NCBI GenBank assembly: GCA_001767575.1
Contig: MELI01000028.1
Location: 1-6,618 of the forward strand
DNA length: 6,618 nt
Direction: 5' to 3'
DNA from: Candidatus Aquicultor primus
Lineage (GTDB): Bacteria > Actinomycetota > Aquicultoria > Aquicultorales > Aquicultoraceae
In this document: positions 6,071 to 6,618 of the stretch, piece by piece
Layout: each line of letters opens with the position of its first letter
How positions within the stretch are numbered: the first letter of the stretch is position 1
Program-made: the position numbers and the translations under genes
The notes under the pieces: generated by a model
What the model was told of the DNA's origin: nothing
The model's input: the letters and a program-made list of their open reading frames with translations, nothing else
Databases searched by the model: none

Positions 6071-6136
6071 TTCCTTCGATTATTCAAGCGCTCCGCACAT
6101 CGCCGGTTGCCAAGTGTAAAAACCTCTCAAATCCCG

Positions 6137-6151
6137 TAGAATAGAACTACT
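6137..6151 (+). promoter_or_regulatory. Candidate -10 box just upstream of uvrB
   Basis: TAGAAT (6137-6142) is a good -10 match 9 bases before the uvrB ATG, which would give a 5' leader of only a few bases. TTGCCA (6107-6112) is 24 bases upstream, too far for a normal -35. Arms GTAG (6136-6139) and CTAC (6147-6150) flank the box and could be a small operator. No canonical LexA box of the GAAC-N4-GTTC type is visible. Confidence 0.33.
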
Positions 6152-6618
6152 ATGAGCGATATTAACAACTTTAAAATCGAGGCCCCTTACGAGCCTAAAG
6201 GGGACCAGCCACAAGCAATAGAGAAATTGGTCGCAGGCGTCAAGGGCGGTAACCGCTACCAGACACTCCTCGGCGTTACCGGCTCGGGCAAGACCTATAC
6301 TATGGCCAAGGTCATCGAAAACATTGGGCGCCCCACGCTGATAATCGCGCCCAACAAGACCCTTGCCGCGCAGCTCTGCAATGAGTTCAAGTATTTCTTC
6401 CCGACAAGCGCGGTCGAATATTTCGTAAGCTACTACGACTATTACCAACCCGAGGCCTACATCCCGCATACCGACACCTACATCGAGAAGGACTCATCCA
6501 TAAACGACGAGATTGACAAGCTGCGGCACGCCGCTACCAGCGCGCTCTTTACCCGCCGCGACGTCATCATCGTCGCTTCGGTCTCCTGCATCTACGGCCT
6601 CGGCTCACCCGAGGATTA
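6152..6618 (+). CDS. uvrB: UvrB, excinuclease ABC subunit B, N-terminal part (3' end outside window)
   Basis: Damage-verifying, DNA-loading helicase-like subunit of nucleotide excision repair; it works with UvrA and UvrC, and Pol I later fills the gap. The open frame gives 155 residues plus two bases and runs off the window, out of about 670 in the family. The start [22 protein letters not shown] is typical. GVTGSGKT (41-48) is the Walker A motif, PNKTLAAQL (67-75) follows motif Ia, and [11 protein letters not shown] (93-103) begins the Tyr-rich beta-hairpin that clamps DNA. The end of the visible part, [19 protein letters not shown], is also characteristic. There is no Shine-Dalgarno sequence before the ATG at 6152, so initiation may be leaderless or nearly so. 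Confidence 0.97.
   Translation, partial: MSDINNFKIEAPYEPKGDQPQAIEKLVAGVKGGNRYQTLLGVTGSGKTYTMAKVIENIGRPTLIIAPNKTLAAQLCNEFKYFFPTSAVEYFVSYYDYYQPEAYIPHTDTYIEKDSSINDEIDKLRHAATSALFTRRDVIIVASVSCIYGLGSPED

Noticed and set aside
6080..6469. 129-residue open frame on the - strand over the uvrB start
   Set aside because: The + strand encodes the highly conserved UvrB N-terminus with Walker A motif; the reverse frame is its shadow.

Overview
The window is a chromosomal housekeeping stretch, all on the + strand, from a bacterium of roughly balanced base composition. The order polA (3' part), rpsA, coaE, uvrB (5' part) is the one known from Actinobacteria such as Mycobacterium tuberculosis. Other signs fit a monoderm lineage: a VanZ-family membrane protein, a Pol I whose proofreading residues look lost, and genes with no Shine-Dalgarno site and a -10-like box just upstream. 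Best guess is a deep-branching actinobacterial lineage; this is inference from gene order and protein character, not from a database match.

Layout. Bases 2-1558 hold the C-terminal part of DNA polymerase I. Bases 1559-1831 have no gene but hold a weak promoter candidate over a 12-bp palindrome, a set of complementary arms that could fold into a closed multi-branch RNA, and a short hairpin with a U-run just before rpsA. rpsA (1832-3373) encodes a four-domain S1 protein with a very long Glu/Val/Ala tail and ends in a strong intrinsic terminator. A second unit then starts: a small VanZ-like membrane protein with a probable leaderless start at 3499, coaE (3892-4497), a membrane-anchored lytic transglycosylase (4532-5098) and a PilZ-domain c-di-GMP receptor (5264-6019) whose 5' end is problematic. 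uvrB begins at 6152 and runs off the window.

How it fits together. Pol I and UvrB are both nucleotide-excision-repair enzymes that flank the region, S1 serves translation and CoaE completes coenzyme A synthesis. Compared with the compact actinobacterial arrangement, three envelope or signalling genes (VanZ-like, lytic transglycosylase, PilZ) surround coaE. The transglycosylase and PilZ pair could link c-di-GMP sensing to local cell-wall opening, but that is only a hypothesis from proximity.

No RNA genes of known family, insertion sequences, CRISPR arrays or phage genes were seen. No clear undescribed multi-gene system is present. The most interesting items are the possible structured leader/attenuator of rpsA and the in-frame TGA just upstream of the pilZ reading frame.
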